DNA of 64,000 nucleotides from contig BLSF01000040.1 in NCBI GenBank assembly GCA_012862575.1, positions 186,001 to 250,000 on the forward strand, written 5' to 3'. Shown here piece after piece: positions 20,166-30,428 of this stretch; position 1 is the stretch's first letter, and every line of letters starts with the position of its first letter. The translations under genes were made by a program, and so were the position numbers. Under the pieces are notes generated by a model. The model did no database searches and was not told the DNA's origin. It saw only the letters and a program-made list of their open reading frames with translations. This DNA comes from Parietichytrium sp. I65-24A. Taxonomy: Eukaryota; Sar; Bigyra; Thraustochytrida; Thraustochytriidae.

Positions 20166-22178
20166 ATGAGCAGCTTTGGTAGCGGAGATGTGGCGAGCGG
20201 AAGCACGATGAACAGGAGGTCGGCGAATCTCAGCGGTGGCGCCAGGTCAAGAGGCTCGCGAGGACTGAGCTGGTCGGAGTTGGTGAGACTCATAGTGTCT
20301 GGAATTCTCGCAGGTATTATCTTGGTACAAGTGTACGATCTAGTTGCTGGGACCGGCGCGGTGGAGGTGGACTTGGGCTCGGAAAAACCGCAGCCTACCT
20401 CGTCTGGGACGCTGAGACACGAAGGTGCAACAAAGCCTCCTAGCACTCAGGCTGCTGGGGGCTCGGCATCGAAGAAACTGACCTTTGCGCCAACTTGGGC
20501 ACCCTCGCGGAGTCCGACTGGCGTGCCAACCGCCAGTCCCACCCCTGCGTGCCTTGATGACTCTGCGGGAAGACTGGGACCGGCGCTGGAATTCTCTGTG
20601 GAAAATGGTCGCGCATATTCGTACCCGAAAGACGTGGTCGACCCTCAAATTTATATTCTGCAAACCGGGGCTCTAGACACGGGCCCACTTCTGAAATGCT
20701 TTTTGACGATCTTGGACCTTCCAGAAGCTGATGTGTCCAAGCCGTACCTTGACCTCGACAAGCTCCAGCGCGACTCTCGCATTCAAGGGTACAAGCATGT
20801 CAACTACGTGATGACGGACCTGATGATTCTCGATGGGTTAAAGCGGCATCCAAGCCGTGTTTACAACCGCTCTCTTGCGAATATCATTGTGCCTGATTTT
20901 CTGCCTTACCTTTCTTTTGAGCTTCCGGAGAAGGACGTCTTGGAGAGCATGTGTCCTTGGCTGGAGAGTACTGGATGGAGTCATGTGGAGCGCATCGATA
21001 AGGCTCGTTTGGAGCTCAACAAGGATAAGCGCTGGAAGAACAACAAGCGGTCCAACTTTGCATTCATCCACTCCCGGCCCCTCGGTCAAACTGGCTCTCT
21101 CACTACGCTGACCAAAAAATTCGCGGACGAGATAATTACCGGTCGCTCGATTCTCTTGACGTCGTCTAAGGCCTTCATGAAGAAGTGGCTCAAAGTGTAC
21201 GGCACCAAACATTCGCAAAAGCTGACGGACCATGGGCGCAAGCTCAACCCTCGCTTTGTGGTGGTGCCTCTTCTTCCCACGCCATACATGGCCGAGGCCT
21301 TGGAACGCACGAACTCTGGCGCTTTGAAGGATCGATCAGTGATGTTCTACTATGAAGACCTGGTTCCGAAAGCTCTGTTGAACCGTATTCGGAAACTTTT
21401 GCTACACAGTAGTCTCATCCGCGCGCGCCTCACTCGGCAAGGAATTGTTGACAACAGGCTGCTTCAAGCTATGAGTATGGCCAAAAGCAGGAGTTGTCTC
21501 GTGTTTGACTTTGATGGATTCGAGCCAAGCGCCGGCTTGCAGCATCTTTATGATGCCATTCAAGCACGGTGTATTCCGTTGTTTCTGCTCGACTCTCCGA
21601 CGCACTTACCGTTCGAATCCCAGCTGGACTGGTCAGAGGTTGGCGTGACGACTGCTGGAGTGCAGTGTCTTAGTCTTCACTGGGAGGAAGTTCGAGTCAT
21701 CGAAGAGAGTATTAATTCTGTGGAATTCTTGGAATCACAGGAGGCAAAATTGGCATCTTGGCAAAAGTACTTTAGATTTCCGCGGACGCTGCTCGATGCG
21801 CGCCTTCTGGACGAAAGCTATGTTTCAGGGCCAGCTGAAGTGGGCTCAGAGGAAGAGACAGAGGAGGAAAGCAAGGACTGGCTCAAACAAGAAGAGGAGG
21901 AGGAGGAAGACGATGCTGAGGCCGAAGAGAGCGACGAGAATCATTCCGGTGGGGAGTACGACAACGATGATGACGCTGGAGACGAGGGAGACGAAGACTC
22001 TGAGGGAACCGAAGATGTTGACGGGGACTCGCAAGGAAGCGAAAACAGCGAAAGCGAAGTTTCTCTGCAATCGTTCCCGCAATGGGTGCACCCTGACCCC
22101 AACAGAGATCCAGAAGCCCAAGTAATCGACTTTATTGCCCGCGAGATCGTAGCGTCTTTGCGTTTGGGCATTCCATAA
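20166..22178 (+). CDS. Exostosin-like (GT47-type) type II membrane glycosyltransferase (670 aa)
   Basis: The frame is open from a GTG at 20094, but the ATG at 20166 (A at -3) is the likely start. A short Ser/Arg-rich cytosolic tail precedes one membrane anchor at about residues 38-62 (LVRLIVSGILAGIILVQVYD). A Ser/Thr/Pro stem follows. The luminal domain has exostosin-type features: NIIVPDFLPYL, and the sequence from AKSRSCLVFDFDG to YDAIQARCIPLFLLD and LPFESQLDWSEVGV. That pattern is the donor-binding half of GT47 enzymes such as EXT1/2 and plant MUR3-like proteins. A Golgi enzyme adding a sugar to a polysaccharide or glycoprotein is likely; the sugar cannot be predicted. About 85 residues near the end (570-655) are almost purely acidic, which is unusual for this family. 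Confidence 0.72.
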   Translation: MSSFGSGDVASGSTMNRRSANLSGGARSRGSRGLSWSELVRLIVSGILAGIILVQVYDLVAGTGAVEVDLGSEKPQPTSSGTLRHEGATKPPSTQAAGGSASKKLTFAPTWAPSRSPTGVPTASPTPACLDDSAGRLGPALEFSVENGRAYSYPKDVVDPQIYILQTGALDTGPLLKCFLTILDLPEADVSKPYLDLDKLQRDSRIQGYKHVNYVMTDLMILDGLKRHPSRVYNRSLANIIVPDFLPYLSFELPEKDVLESMCPWLESTGWSHVERIDKARLELNKDKRWKNNKRSNFAFIHSRPLGQTGSLTTLTKKFADEIITGRSILLTSSKAFMKKWLKVYGTKHSQKLTDHGRKLNPRFVVVPLLPTPYMAEALERTNSGALKDRSVMFYYEDLVPKALLNRIRKLLLHSSLIRARLTRQGIVDNRLLQAMSMAKSRSCLVFDFDGFEPSAGLQHLYDAIQARCIPLFLLDSPTHLPFESQLDWSEVGVTTAGVQCLSLHWEEVRVIEESINSVEFLESQEAKLASWQKYFRFPRTLLDARLLDESYVSGPAEVGSEEETEEESKDWLKQEEEEEEDDAEAEESDENHSGGEYDNDDDAGDEGDEDSEGTEDVDGDSQGSENSESEVSLQSFPQWVHPDPNRDPEAQVIDFIAREIVASLRLGIP

Positions 22179-23755
22179 AGAGGCATTGCATTCAGTCGAG
22201 GGCTACCTGGGTGCGAATGGAGCTTTTCGGCGAGAAGCTTCAATCGCTTCTGCTGCTTGCAAATATCTTAGCTGCATTCGTGTAAACCTGGTTCCCCGAG
22301 ACTCCGAAATCGACTAGAAACGAAAAAGCTTATTCAAGCGAAAGGCTTCAGGAAGAAAACTGCATCGACAGGTACGGAGCAGACGGGGCTGAGCTTTTTT
22401 CTTGCTCATTTGCCACCAGTCGATGCCACATCATCTATGCGAGCGGTGTACATTTTATTTTCCATAAGGCGGTTTTGAGTTATAGCAACTGAATTACAAA
22501 ACACGACACCATTAAAAAACCCTGAAGAAAGCCAGTTTTGGTATCAAATTGGTTTTGCTTTTTGTTTGTACGCTGCAGGCAGTGACTGACAAAGTGCAAA
22601 TCACAGAAAAAGGTTACATTTTAGATGTAAAAAAGCGCACCGCGAGACCAAGCTTTGAAATGAGTCCTCTCTTTTGTTTAGTTTTTCTTCGTAATCCTTT
22701 CAATCAAGAAATAGCAAATAGCAAACGAGCCGAAAAACCGTCCGAAAATATATAGATGGAGTAGGAGGAAGCAAGTTCGAATTCTCCTCTCTTTTTTTTG
22801 TCAGCTCTGTGCACCCCACGCACCTCTGACGATATGAATTCGCTTGTTCTTTGTCTCCTCTTGAGTTGTGTGTGTTTTTTTCAGACTCCTCTTGAGTTGT
22901 GTGTGTTTTTTCAGACTCCTCTTGAGTTGTGTGTGTTTTTTCAGACTCCTCTTGAATTGTGTGTGTTTTGCAGACTCCTCTTGAGTGAGGTGTTTTTTCA
23001 GACACACACACAACCCCAACAAGTTCCAAACAGACCCTGCGTACGTCCACGCACATCCTCCACAGATTTCGTTGCAACATCAGACACAGATTCGGCATCA
23101 ACCACTTTCTTTTGCCACACTCTTTCTCCCACAAACACCGAAGGAGTAAAGGACCCTGCCACTGTCAAGTCCAATATATATATAGCCTCTCCGAGAGCGT
23201 ACAAAAGCACCAAGCCCAAGCCGGAGATCAAAATCCGGCACCTCCAGTTCCTCCTGCGCGCAACAGCAGCTTCAAAAATTCTTCCCAGTCAATCTGCCGT
23301 ACAACTTGACCTCTCCATTATCCCCGATATATAGATAGATCGCCATCGCCGCCGCCACCTTTGACTAAGCAAGATGACGTGCACTTGAACCTGCATATCC
23401 AAAATGAGAAAGATAGGTAGATAGGTAGAGCACCGCAATCCACCTCCTCCCCCAGCAACACCTCCTTCCCGGTGTCCGCCCAGTATCACTTGAGAAGCCT
23501 GCCTGACACGATCCACAACTCAGCCACCTCTACACGGGGGAATAGCGTGCATCAACAACAGTCACGCGAGTCAAGTGGCCGCTGTACTGGTTGTGTACGA
23601 GTACTGGGTCGGTAGCCCCGAGAGTACCGGTACTGGGTACCGGTGCCACAGTGCGAGCGTAAGTGTCGGTATGAATTGCTTTTTCTCACTCACAGGGAGA
23701 GAAAGCAATTGTCATGTGTTTTTTAGCTTGCAAGAACTGCAAAAGTGCCGCGGGT
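22179..23755. other. Convergent intergenic region, 1.6 kb
   Basis: This lies between the stops of the exostosin-like gene (plus) and the zinc-finger gene (minus). It holds a five-copy 30-bp tandem array (listed separately) and short AT and GATA microsatellites near 23170 and 23330. Palindromic GTACCGGTAC motifs lie at 23624-23647. No gene was seen. Confidence 0.6.
22855..23003 (+). repeat. Five-copy ~30-bp tandem array containing TTTTTTCAG
   Basis: Units start at about 22855, 22886, 22916, 22946 and 22975 and share CTCCTCTTGAGTTGTGTGTG followed by a T run and CAGA. Unit length is 29-31 bp. Read on the plus strand each unit ends in a polypyrimidine run plus CAG, which resembles a 3' splice site. 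No coding frame explains it. Confidence 0.9.
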
Positions 23756-25195
23756 TCACGCCCGGCGTCTTTTGATTTCGACGGAAGAGTCGAGCAAGCT
23801 TGAAGACCGAGAGCGAATTCGTAGGCCGCCGCCATCAGAACGCATGCGAGGAGGTTCCGGGTCGTGGTTCGGTTCTGCGCTGCTTTGCACATTCCTGTGA
23901 GATGAAACTGCGCTTCTCTCTGTGTTGTCCGAGCTACGATCCAGCGCATCGGCATAGTGTGATCGTGACGCGAAGAAAGGCTGGTCTTGGTGACGTTGAA
24001 GGTGTGGTGCAGGGGCCGAATACCCATCGGAACTCAACGAGTGCGGAGCACCGGGGGAGCTGCCGGGATACGATTGGTAGGCAAATTGCTGCTCGATGCT
24101 AGGATAACTTGATGCTTGCACCGATGCAGATAAATTCCGTGGCAAGGATGGGTGACTCGGAAGCGCCGCAGGAGCAGGTTGCTGCTGGTAAGCGTGTTGC
24201 TCGTGCGTTGCCTGGGCCAAAGCTGGTGAAACGGGAGGTTGCACAGGATGGTCGATCGCAGACACGGGAAGCGGAGCGTACCGGAGCTGGGGCTGATTGA
24301 TGTGCCTCGGATGGGATGGCATGTAAAAGACAGAATGGGGTTGCTGATCAGGGAAGGATGGCATCGCACTGCTGCCAGCAGGGTTTGGGAGATGGAGAGC
24401 TGTACCTGAGCTACTATTATGGTTGGGGTCCATTGACATTGGGCCGCCCATCGTGAATCCGTAAGGCTGGCCGGCGCTGCTTTGATGGTTTGTATGGAAT
24501 CGCGCGAGCTGCTGGTGTTGGTCTTGCTGTGGGTGATGATGCATGACGCCAGGGGCAGAGGAAAGAGCGGTAGGAGGAGCATGCGAAGGCAAGACCGCAT
24601 ATGCGAAGCCCGGCACCATGGGGAGAGAGGATTGCGACGACTGGTTGCGCTCTCTGCTATGTGAGGTACACTTGCCGTGTTTCGTCCTCGAAAACTTGTT
24701 GCAACTTGGTTCCACGCAGCGGAAACCACCGCCGTGTCTTGCGCAGAAATCGCTGGATCCAATCGCGCCCTTCCTGCATTCTTCGTGCTTGCACCGGCGC
24801 CCGCCACCGTGGGCGACACAAAAGGCAGTCGAGGAGATGGCCGATTTAGTGCATCCTGACGACTGGCACCGGTGCCCGCCACCGTGCGCTCGGCAGAACT
24901 TTGTGGCGCTGATGGCACCCTTGGAGCAACCTGGGGACTGGCATCTCCTTCCTCCGCCATGCTTTACGCAGAAGCGCGTGGTGCTCACTGCGCCTTTTTT
25001 GCAGTTCGGGAACTGGCAGCTGCGCTTCCTTAGGTGCGAAGCGCAGTAGGGCATATCGGGGATAGCCAACGACATGCAGCCTTCCTGGTTGCACCTCACC
25101 GGGACCATTATGAGCGAAGGGCCACCGTTGTACATGACGTACCCCGCGCCGTTGTTGCCCTGGATCTGCTGTTGTTGCGGCGTGTATCCGCTCAT
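23756..25195 (-). CDS. WRKY19-type zinc-finger repeat protein (479 aa)
   Basis: The ATG at 25195 (A at -3) starts the frame. Residues about 34-190 contain six tandem Cys/His units of about 24-25 residues. The general form is C-x4-C-K-G-A-x-S-x3-F-C-x2-HGGG-x-R/F, for example CQSPGCSKGAISATKFCRAH. The first and last units lack the HGGG end. This matches the WRKY19-like zinc finger found in plants and greatly expanded in stramenopiles. Its biochemical role is not settled; DNA or protein binding is assumed. The remaining 290 residues are disordered and rich in Ser, Pro, His and Gln, ending in a short basic RSRSSSLL/KRRR segment that could be a nuclear localisation signal. A nuclear regulatory protein is the inference. 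Confidence 0.82.
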   Translation of the reverse strand: MSGYTPQQQQIQGNNGAGYVMYNGGPSLIMVPVRCNQEGCMSLAIPDMPYCASHLRKRSCQFPNCKKGAVSTTRFCVKHGGGRRCQSPGCSKGAISATKFCRAHGGGHRCQSSGCTKSAISSTAFCVAHGGGRRCKHEECRKGAIGSSDFCARHGGGFRCVEPSCNKFSRTKHGKCTSHSRERNQSSQSSLPMVPGFAYAVLPSHAPPTALSSAPGVMHHHPQQDQHQQLARFHTNHQSSAGQPYGFTMGGPMSMDPNHNSSSGTALHLPNPAGSSAMPSFPDQQPHSVFYMPSHPRHINQPQLRYAPLPVSAIDHPVQPPVSPALAQATHEQHAYQQQPAPAALPSHPSLPRNLSASVQASSYPSIEQQFAYQSYPGSSPGAPHSLSSDGYSAPAPHLQRHQDQPFFASRSHYADALDRSSDNTERSAVSSHRNVQSSAEPNHDPEPPRMRSDGGGLRIRSRSSSLLDSSVEIKRRRA

Positions 25196-27972
25196 CTTCT
25201 TCTATCTTTTGGAGAAAGAAAGAGATCCTCAAGTTTTCACACCGATTCGAACCGCCACGGGCAGTGCTGGCAACAACAAGAAAGATGTGTTGTACCTCCA
25301 CTCTTTTAATATAGAACGACCTTGGATCGTCTTTACCTTTTCTTTTTCTTTTTCTTTTCTACAGGGAAAAAAAAAAAAGATGCACAGATAGAGTTGTCCC
25401 GACGATAAACGACACCCCAGCTGGAAGGAAGCTCCAGGAGCTTGAACTAAGCTGGGTTCCGCGAGCACTTGCACCGCTCGACCACCCTCTTGTCCTCTTC
25501 CTTCCCTCTGTTCGATCTTTTCGGCTCTCCTTTCCTCGTGTTTTTTCTTTTTCTCTTCTTTTTTTTCGTGCACGCACCCACCGACCGCACAGATGTTCCC
25601 CTCCGCTTCAATGACCAGAACCCGCACCAGCTACGAGCAGCTCAGGGATCCTCCTTTTGTCTCGCCTTTCTTTCTTTCTTTCTTTCTTTCCTTCTCTCCT
25701 GGTCGCCACCACCACCAAGTAACCGCGAGCGCAGCGAACAAAAAAAAGAAAAAAACTCGCGGGAACCCTGCTCCGTCGCGCGTTTTCCACACCCTCGCGC
25801 TGCGGGTTCGTGCGTATTTTTTTCTTTCCAATTCACCTCCTCTGCTCCTGCCCGATGATCACACTCGCTCCCTCCCTCCACGAACGAACCGAATGATCTC
25901 CTCGCGCGAGATGGATGCAGATCCCGCGCTGCTGCGTCACAGTCGCCGGGTCCCTCTTTCTCTCTCTCCCTCCGCCTGCGCCAAGTCCCCGCGTCGCGTT
26001 CCGACCCTCCAATACACGACCAGGCGATGAACTGACGGCCGGATGGCCGGATGGCCGGATGGATGGAGCGATGGATAGATCGGATGGATGACCTCGCAGC
26101 CGTTTTCCCCAGCCACGGCAATCCCGCTGGTCGATGCGCGCGCGATGTGCGGCGATGGTGTGATTCCCCCTCACAGATGCAGCAGGATGCTCCTTTCTCT
26201 CGCGCACCAAGCCAGCCGCCGTGGCCGCCGTGGCCGCCGCGGCCGCCGCTCTCGGATGCCGCACTTGCGGGTCAATTACACTAAATCAATCCAATCAAAA
26301 TCCGCGCGATCCCGCGCCCACGCGCCCACGCGCCGCGTGGGCGCCGCGCGCGGGATGATGGCTCGTGCAGCGCGCAACGCGCGCGCGTGGTGCTGTTCGC
26401 GCGAGGAAGAGAGGGGTCCGTCGGGTCCCCGCGGGAGAGTGTGCCCGGTTCTCCGCTCGAGATCCCGCTCGCTGCCCGCGCAACTGACGGGTTCTGAACC
26501 CGCACCTGCACGCACCTGCCCGCGCACCCGCGAGGGGATCGCCGATGCGCGGAAGGAGTGTGTGAGTGTGAGAGAGAGAGAGAGAGAGAGAGAGGAGGGC
26601 GGCGTTGGAGTGGAGTGGAGTGTAGTGGGTGGGGGACGGCGAAGGAAGTNNNNNNNNNNNNNNNNNNNNNNNNNNNNNNNNNNNNNNNNNNNNNNNNNNN
26701 NNNNNNNNNNNNNNNNNNNNNNNNNNNNNNNNNNNNNNNNNNNNNNNNNNNNNNNNNNNNNNNNNNNNNNNNNNNNNNNNNNNNNNNNNNNNNNNNNNNN
26801 NNNNNNNNNNNNNNNNNNNNNNNNNNNNNNNNNNNNNNNNNNNNNNNNNNNNNNNNNNNNNNNNNNNNNNNNNNNNNNNNNNNNNNNNNNNNNNNNNNNN
26901 NNNNNNNNNNNNNNNNNNNNNNNNNNNNNNNNNNNNNNNNNNNNNNNNNNNNNNNNNNNNNNNNNNNNNNNNNNNNNNNNNNNNNNNNNNNNNNNNNNNN
27001 NNNNNNNNNNNNNNNNNNNNNNNNNNNNNNNNNNNNNNNNNNNNNNNNNNNNNNNNNNNNNNNNNNNNNNNNNNNNNNNNNNNNNNNNNNNNNNNNNNNN
27101 NNNNNNNNNNNNNNNNNNNNNNNNNNNNNNNNNNNNNNNNNNNNNNNNNNNNNNNNNNNNNNNNNNNNNNNNNNNNNNNNNNNNNNNNNNNNNNNNNNNN
27201 NNNNNNNNNNNNNNNNNNNNNNNNNNNNNNNNNNNNNNNNNNNNNNNNNNNNNNNNNNNNNNNNNNNNNNNNNNNNNNNNNNNNNNNNNNNNNNNNNNNN
27301 NNNNNNNNNNNNNNNNNNNNNNNNNNNNNNNNNNNNNNNNNNNNNNNNNNNGAGGGTAGGAGAGAGAGAGAGAGAGAGAGAGAGGCAGAATGCGCTCCGC
27401 GGCGATTACTCTACCAGGTCACACTCATCCGTCTCCCCCCCTGATGAGCCGCAGCTCCTAGTGCGTGGAAGGCGAGAGAGAGATGGAGAGGAGGGCACGA
27501 AGGGATCAAAAGTACGGATGGGTGACACCCCGAGAGACAGAGAGAGACAGAGAGAGTGAGAGAGAGAGACACATCGTCAGGATCGCTGCCAACTAGCCGC
27601 GACTACGAGGATCGCGGATTGAGAAGCGAGAGAGTTGAGAATCGAGAGTTGGGAATCGACCGAGGATTTACTGTCAGTTAAAGCGGCTTCATCCGCCGCC
27701 ACTCCGCCCCTCGCCGCAAGGAGAGGCCACGTCAAGAGCAGAGAGTGAGAGGGGAGAGAGAGAGAGAGAGAGAGGAGGGAGGGGTACGTACTGGCTGGCA
27801 GTGGGACTGGAATGGGCAGAGTGGCGGGTAGTGAGGAGGTAGACGTATTCTGTTCTGTTCTGTTGATGAGTCTGAATCCTTTGAGCTTTGCGCTGCCTTT
27901 CTTTTCAATCGCTGTGCACTGAACTGCACAAGCAGCAGCGATGGTTGTGTTAACGGACCAAGCGTCGCAGCG

Positions 27973-28007
<35 letters not shown>

Positions 28008-29567
28008 TGTGTGTGTAGGTGTGTCTGTGAGTGAGTGAGTGGGGAGGGATGGAGAGAGGTGAGAGAGCAGTCGCTTTCGCGGAGCGAGTAGGAAGTGCTG
28101 AGAAGAGAGAGACAGAGACAGAGAGAGAGGACAGAGGGGAAGTTGGAGGGTGGCTTGTTTCGTTAGTTAGAAAGAGAAAAACAAACAGTTACTTGTGATT
28201 GAACTGAAAATGAAAAAGTGAAGCTGGATAAACAGCTCCAGCCACCAACACACCGTGGCAGGGTGGCAGGGTGGCAGGGAGGCAGGCAAGGCAGGCAGGT
28301 TCAAGTTGGTTGGCAGGCGAACGAATGGCCTGCAGTTAGTGTCAATGTAGAGTCTGTCGATTGAACAAAGTAGAAGACTGTCGAAGGGTTTGTTCAGCCG
28401 TCATTGTACGGAAAACAACTGCAAGTGTATTTTTTGTTCAACCTTCCTCGCAAAAAATGTCCTCGGATTCTAGCGGGCTTTTAAGAGACTGCATAATTGG
28501 AATTGGGACGGACTTCTCTTTGCTATTCGCAAATCTCCAGCTCCAGTCTTACCAAGTCCTCTCAAACTCTTAATACCTTCACGTCCTGCATTTAGCACGG
28601 ACGCATAGGACGTATTAATCGCTGAAAAGTAAAAAGATCGCGGACGGACGGTCTTGTATTCCCACAGCATAAGAGAAAGTTTTTGCGACTAAGAAAGCCG
28701 TACAGTTACTTACCCCCTCATTTGACGCCCAGTAGCCACTTATGTAACTCCCGTAGCCCGTGCCAATTTTGCGAACCCAGGGTAGGCTTGCATCACTGTT
28801 TCTCATACCAAAAATGCTGGGGGGTGATGCCAGGTGGCGCTGATGGCGCCTAAGAGTAACTAGTCGAGAAACTCGCAGAATGTCATAGAATGTCTCACGA
28901 TTTGGTGGAGATGCCAAGATTGAAAAGAAACACTTTGAAACAGTTGCTGTGATTGGCTGAGGAAAGTCAGTTCAGAAAATTTAGAATTTAGGAAATGATA
29001 AACAAAGATTTGTTTTGATAGACGAGGAAACAAAAAAGGTTCAAAGAAATTATTGCTGGCGATCAGTAAATAAACTCCACGACACAAGAGACAAGAGACA
29101 AGCCCTTCTGCAGCCTCGTCGGGAAAGGGGGGAAAAGGGGATAAAGGGGATAAAGGGGAATGGGAAAAAGGTCCTGGTCCATTCTTCCGCGAACCGGCGC
29201 AGTCCTCGTGCGGATAGGTAGGTTGACGAGGTTGAGATGTGGTTCGACGTGATGGTTTTCGAAGTTCGAGAACAAACAGGAAAGAAAGCTCGGGGCCGGG
29301 CTCAGGTAACCGGTACTGGTACTGACAGTGAGTGCTGATTCTTTGGAACTTTTGCGTCAAATGTTCTGAATGAAATGCTTGGTGAAAGCCAAGAGCAGAA
29401 TACTCACAACAGCAAGCCTTTTACCCTAAACGCGGTCGAAGAGTGCGCGCCGATGACAGGGAAAAATTAGTGAGCGTGCGGGCGAACCCGTCCATGCCCG
29501 CTTGCTTCATTCCATTATCATAATGATCATCAATGATTGGCGCCGCCCGAACGGCAAACAAACCTAA
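25196..29567. other. Gene-poor low-complexity region, 4.4 kb
   Basis: This region holds the zinc-finger gene's promoter on its left edge and the GT8 gene's 3' end on its right. In between are CTTT repeats (about 25668-25690), GGCCGGAT repeats (about 26039-26064), CCGCCGTGG repeats (about 26217-26250), and a very GC-rich palindromic stretch near 26310-26350. Long GA tracts lie near 26571, 27360, 27760 and 27975. The open frames here are repeat translations or cross the N gap, and I accept none as genes. About 700 bases are unknown, so an exon could be hidden. Confidence 0.6.
26650..27351. other. Assembly gap, 702 N
   Basis: The run of N is bounded on both sides by GA-rich simple sequence (near 26571-26592 and 27360-27383). 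This suggests the assembly broke within a long GA microsatellite. Its true length may differ from the number of N shown. Confidence 1.
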
Positions 29568-30428
29568 TCAGAGCGGGTTCTGTATCAGTCCTGTAGTGAG
29601 CGACTTTGCAGGGGCGAAACTCTGGAGCAGATCTGACCCGGAAAAGCACGACCACCACAGCAAGTCCAGCTCGTCTCTGGAAGAGGCCGATACCTCCCAA
29701 GGCTTCGGCGAGGAGCTAAAATGAATGATCTTCAGTGGCCGAATGGACTGCCAATACCCCTTTTGCTTCCGGCTCATGGTCCACGCCAGCTTCTGGGCAT
29801 TGTACCCGAACGACAGGCGGCCGAGTGCTGACATCTTGAACCAGTCCGGGAATATCGAATTGAGGAAACCTGTATCCCCTCCATCATGCGAGCCCAATGC
29901 GCCAGACTCACCAAGCTCGACTCTGTGAATCTCCTGCAAAAAACGCTCAAACACCTTACGATCCGGCCGAAGCACCATGACGCCAGCATTGAATTTGTCC
30001 GGAGGCAGGATATCTGGTGCTGCTGCGAGTCCACTCTCGCCAAGCTTCATCTGCAACAGCTCGTCCAAGCTGTCCACCACCACGCAGTCTGCATCAATGT
30101 AAACGATCGAGTCAAACTCCTCCATTTCCCATAGACGCAGCTTGGTGAAGCCGGCGTCGACCCACCCTGGCACGTGACAACTTTCTTTGAAGGGGTTCGC
30201 GATGGCCTTCACTCTGTGCACCGCGTCAAACCCCGCCATCTTGAGCATCTTCTCGGCCACCTTGCCCACGCTGTCAGTCACCAACACCACCAAAACACAC
30301 CTGGTGCTTCCGTCGTGGTGCTTTCGAAAAGACTTGGCAAGCGCCTGTGCGCCGGGAAGGTAGCTCTCGCTGGTTAGCATACTCGCCACCGCCACTCTCC
30401 GCTGCGCCCCGCCAGATTCCAATGCCAT
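29568..30428 (-). CDS. GT8-family (glycogenin/galactinol synthase-like) glycosyltransferase (286 aa)
   Basis: The frame reaches a GTG at 30473, but the first ATG is at 30428 with a good context (A at -3, G at +4). The domain begins at once with VAVASMLTSESYLPGAQALA. It contains VPGWVDAGFTKLRLWEM, the metal- and UDP-binding DxD motif in YIDADCVVV, FNAGVMVLRPD, and GDTGFLNSIFPDWF. It closes with the IIHFSSSPKPWE motif (His-x3-S-x-KPW), all typical of GT8. There is no signal peptide or membrane segment, so a soluble enzyme using a UDP-sugar is likely. Glycogenin-like, galactinol synthase-like and other GT8 branches cannot be separated by eye. It stands alone between two gene-poor stretches. Confidence 0.88.
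   Translation of the reverse strand: MALESGGAQRRVAVASMLTSESYLPGAQALAKSFRKHHDGSTRCVLVVLVTDSVGKVAEKMLKMAGFDAVHRVKAIANPFKESCHVPGWVDAGFTKLRLWEMEEFDSIVYIDADCVVVDSLDELLQMKLGESGLAAAPDILPPDKFNAGVMVLRPDRKVFERFLQEIHRVELGESGALGSHDGGDTGFLNSIFPDWFKMSALGRLSFGYNAQKLAWTMSRKQKGYWQSIRPLKIIHFSSSPKPWEVSASSRDELDLLWWSCFSGSDLLQSFAPAKSLTTGLIQNPL

Noticed and set aside
22798-23334. Plus-strand 178-codon frame with FFQTPLELCV repeats
   Set aside because: The repeats come from the 30-bp tandem array. The rest of the frame has no domain-like features.
25225-25275. Minus-strand GGTTCGAATC resembling a tRNA B box
   Set aside because: No matching A box, acceptor stem or cloverleaf could be drawn. It lies in the 5' region of the zinc-finger gene.
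26088-27559. Long frames running through the N gap
   Set aside because: They are open only because N codons are translated as X. The flanking sequence is simple repeat.
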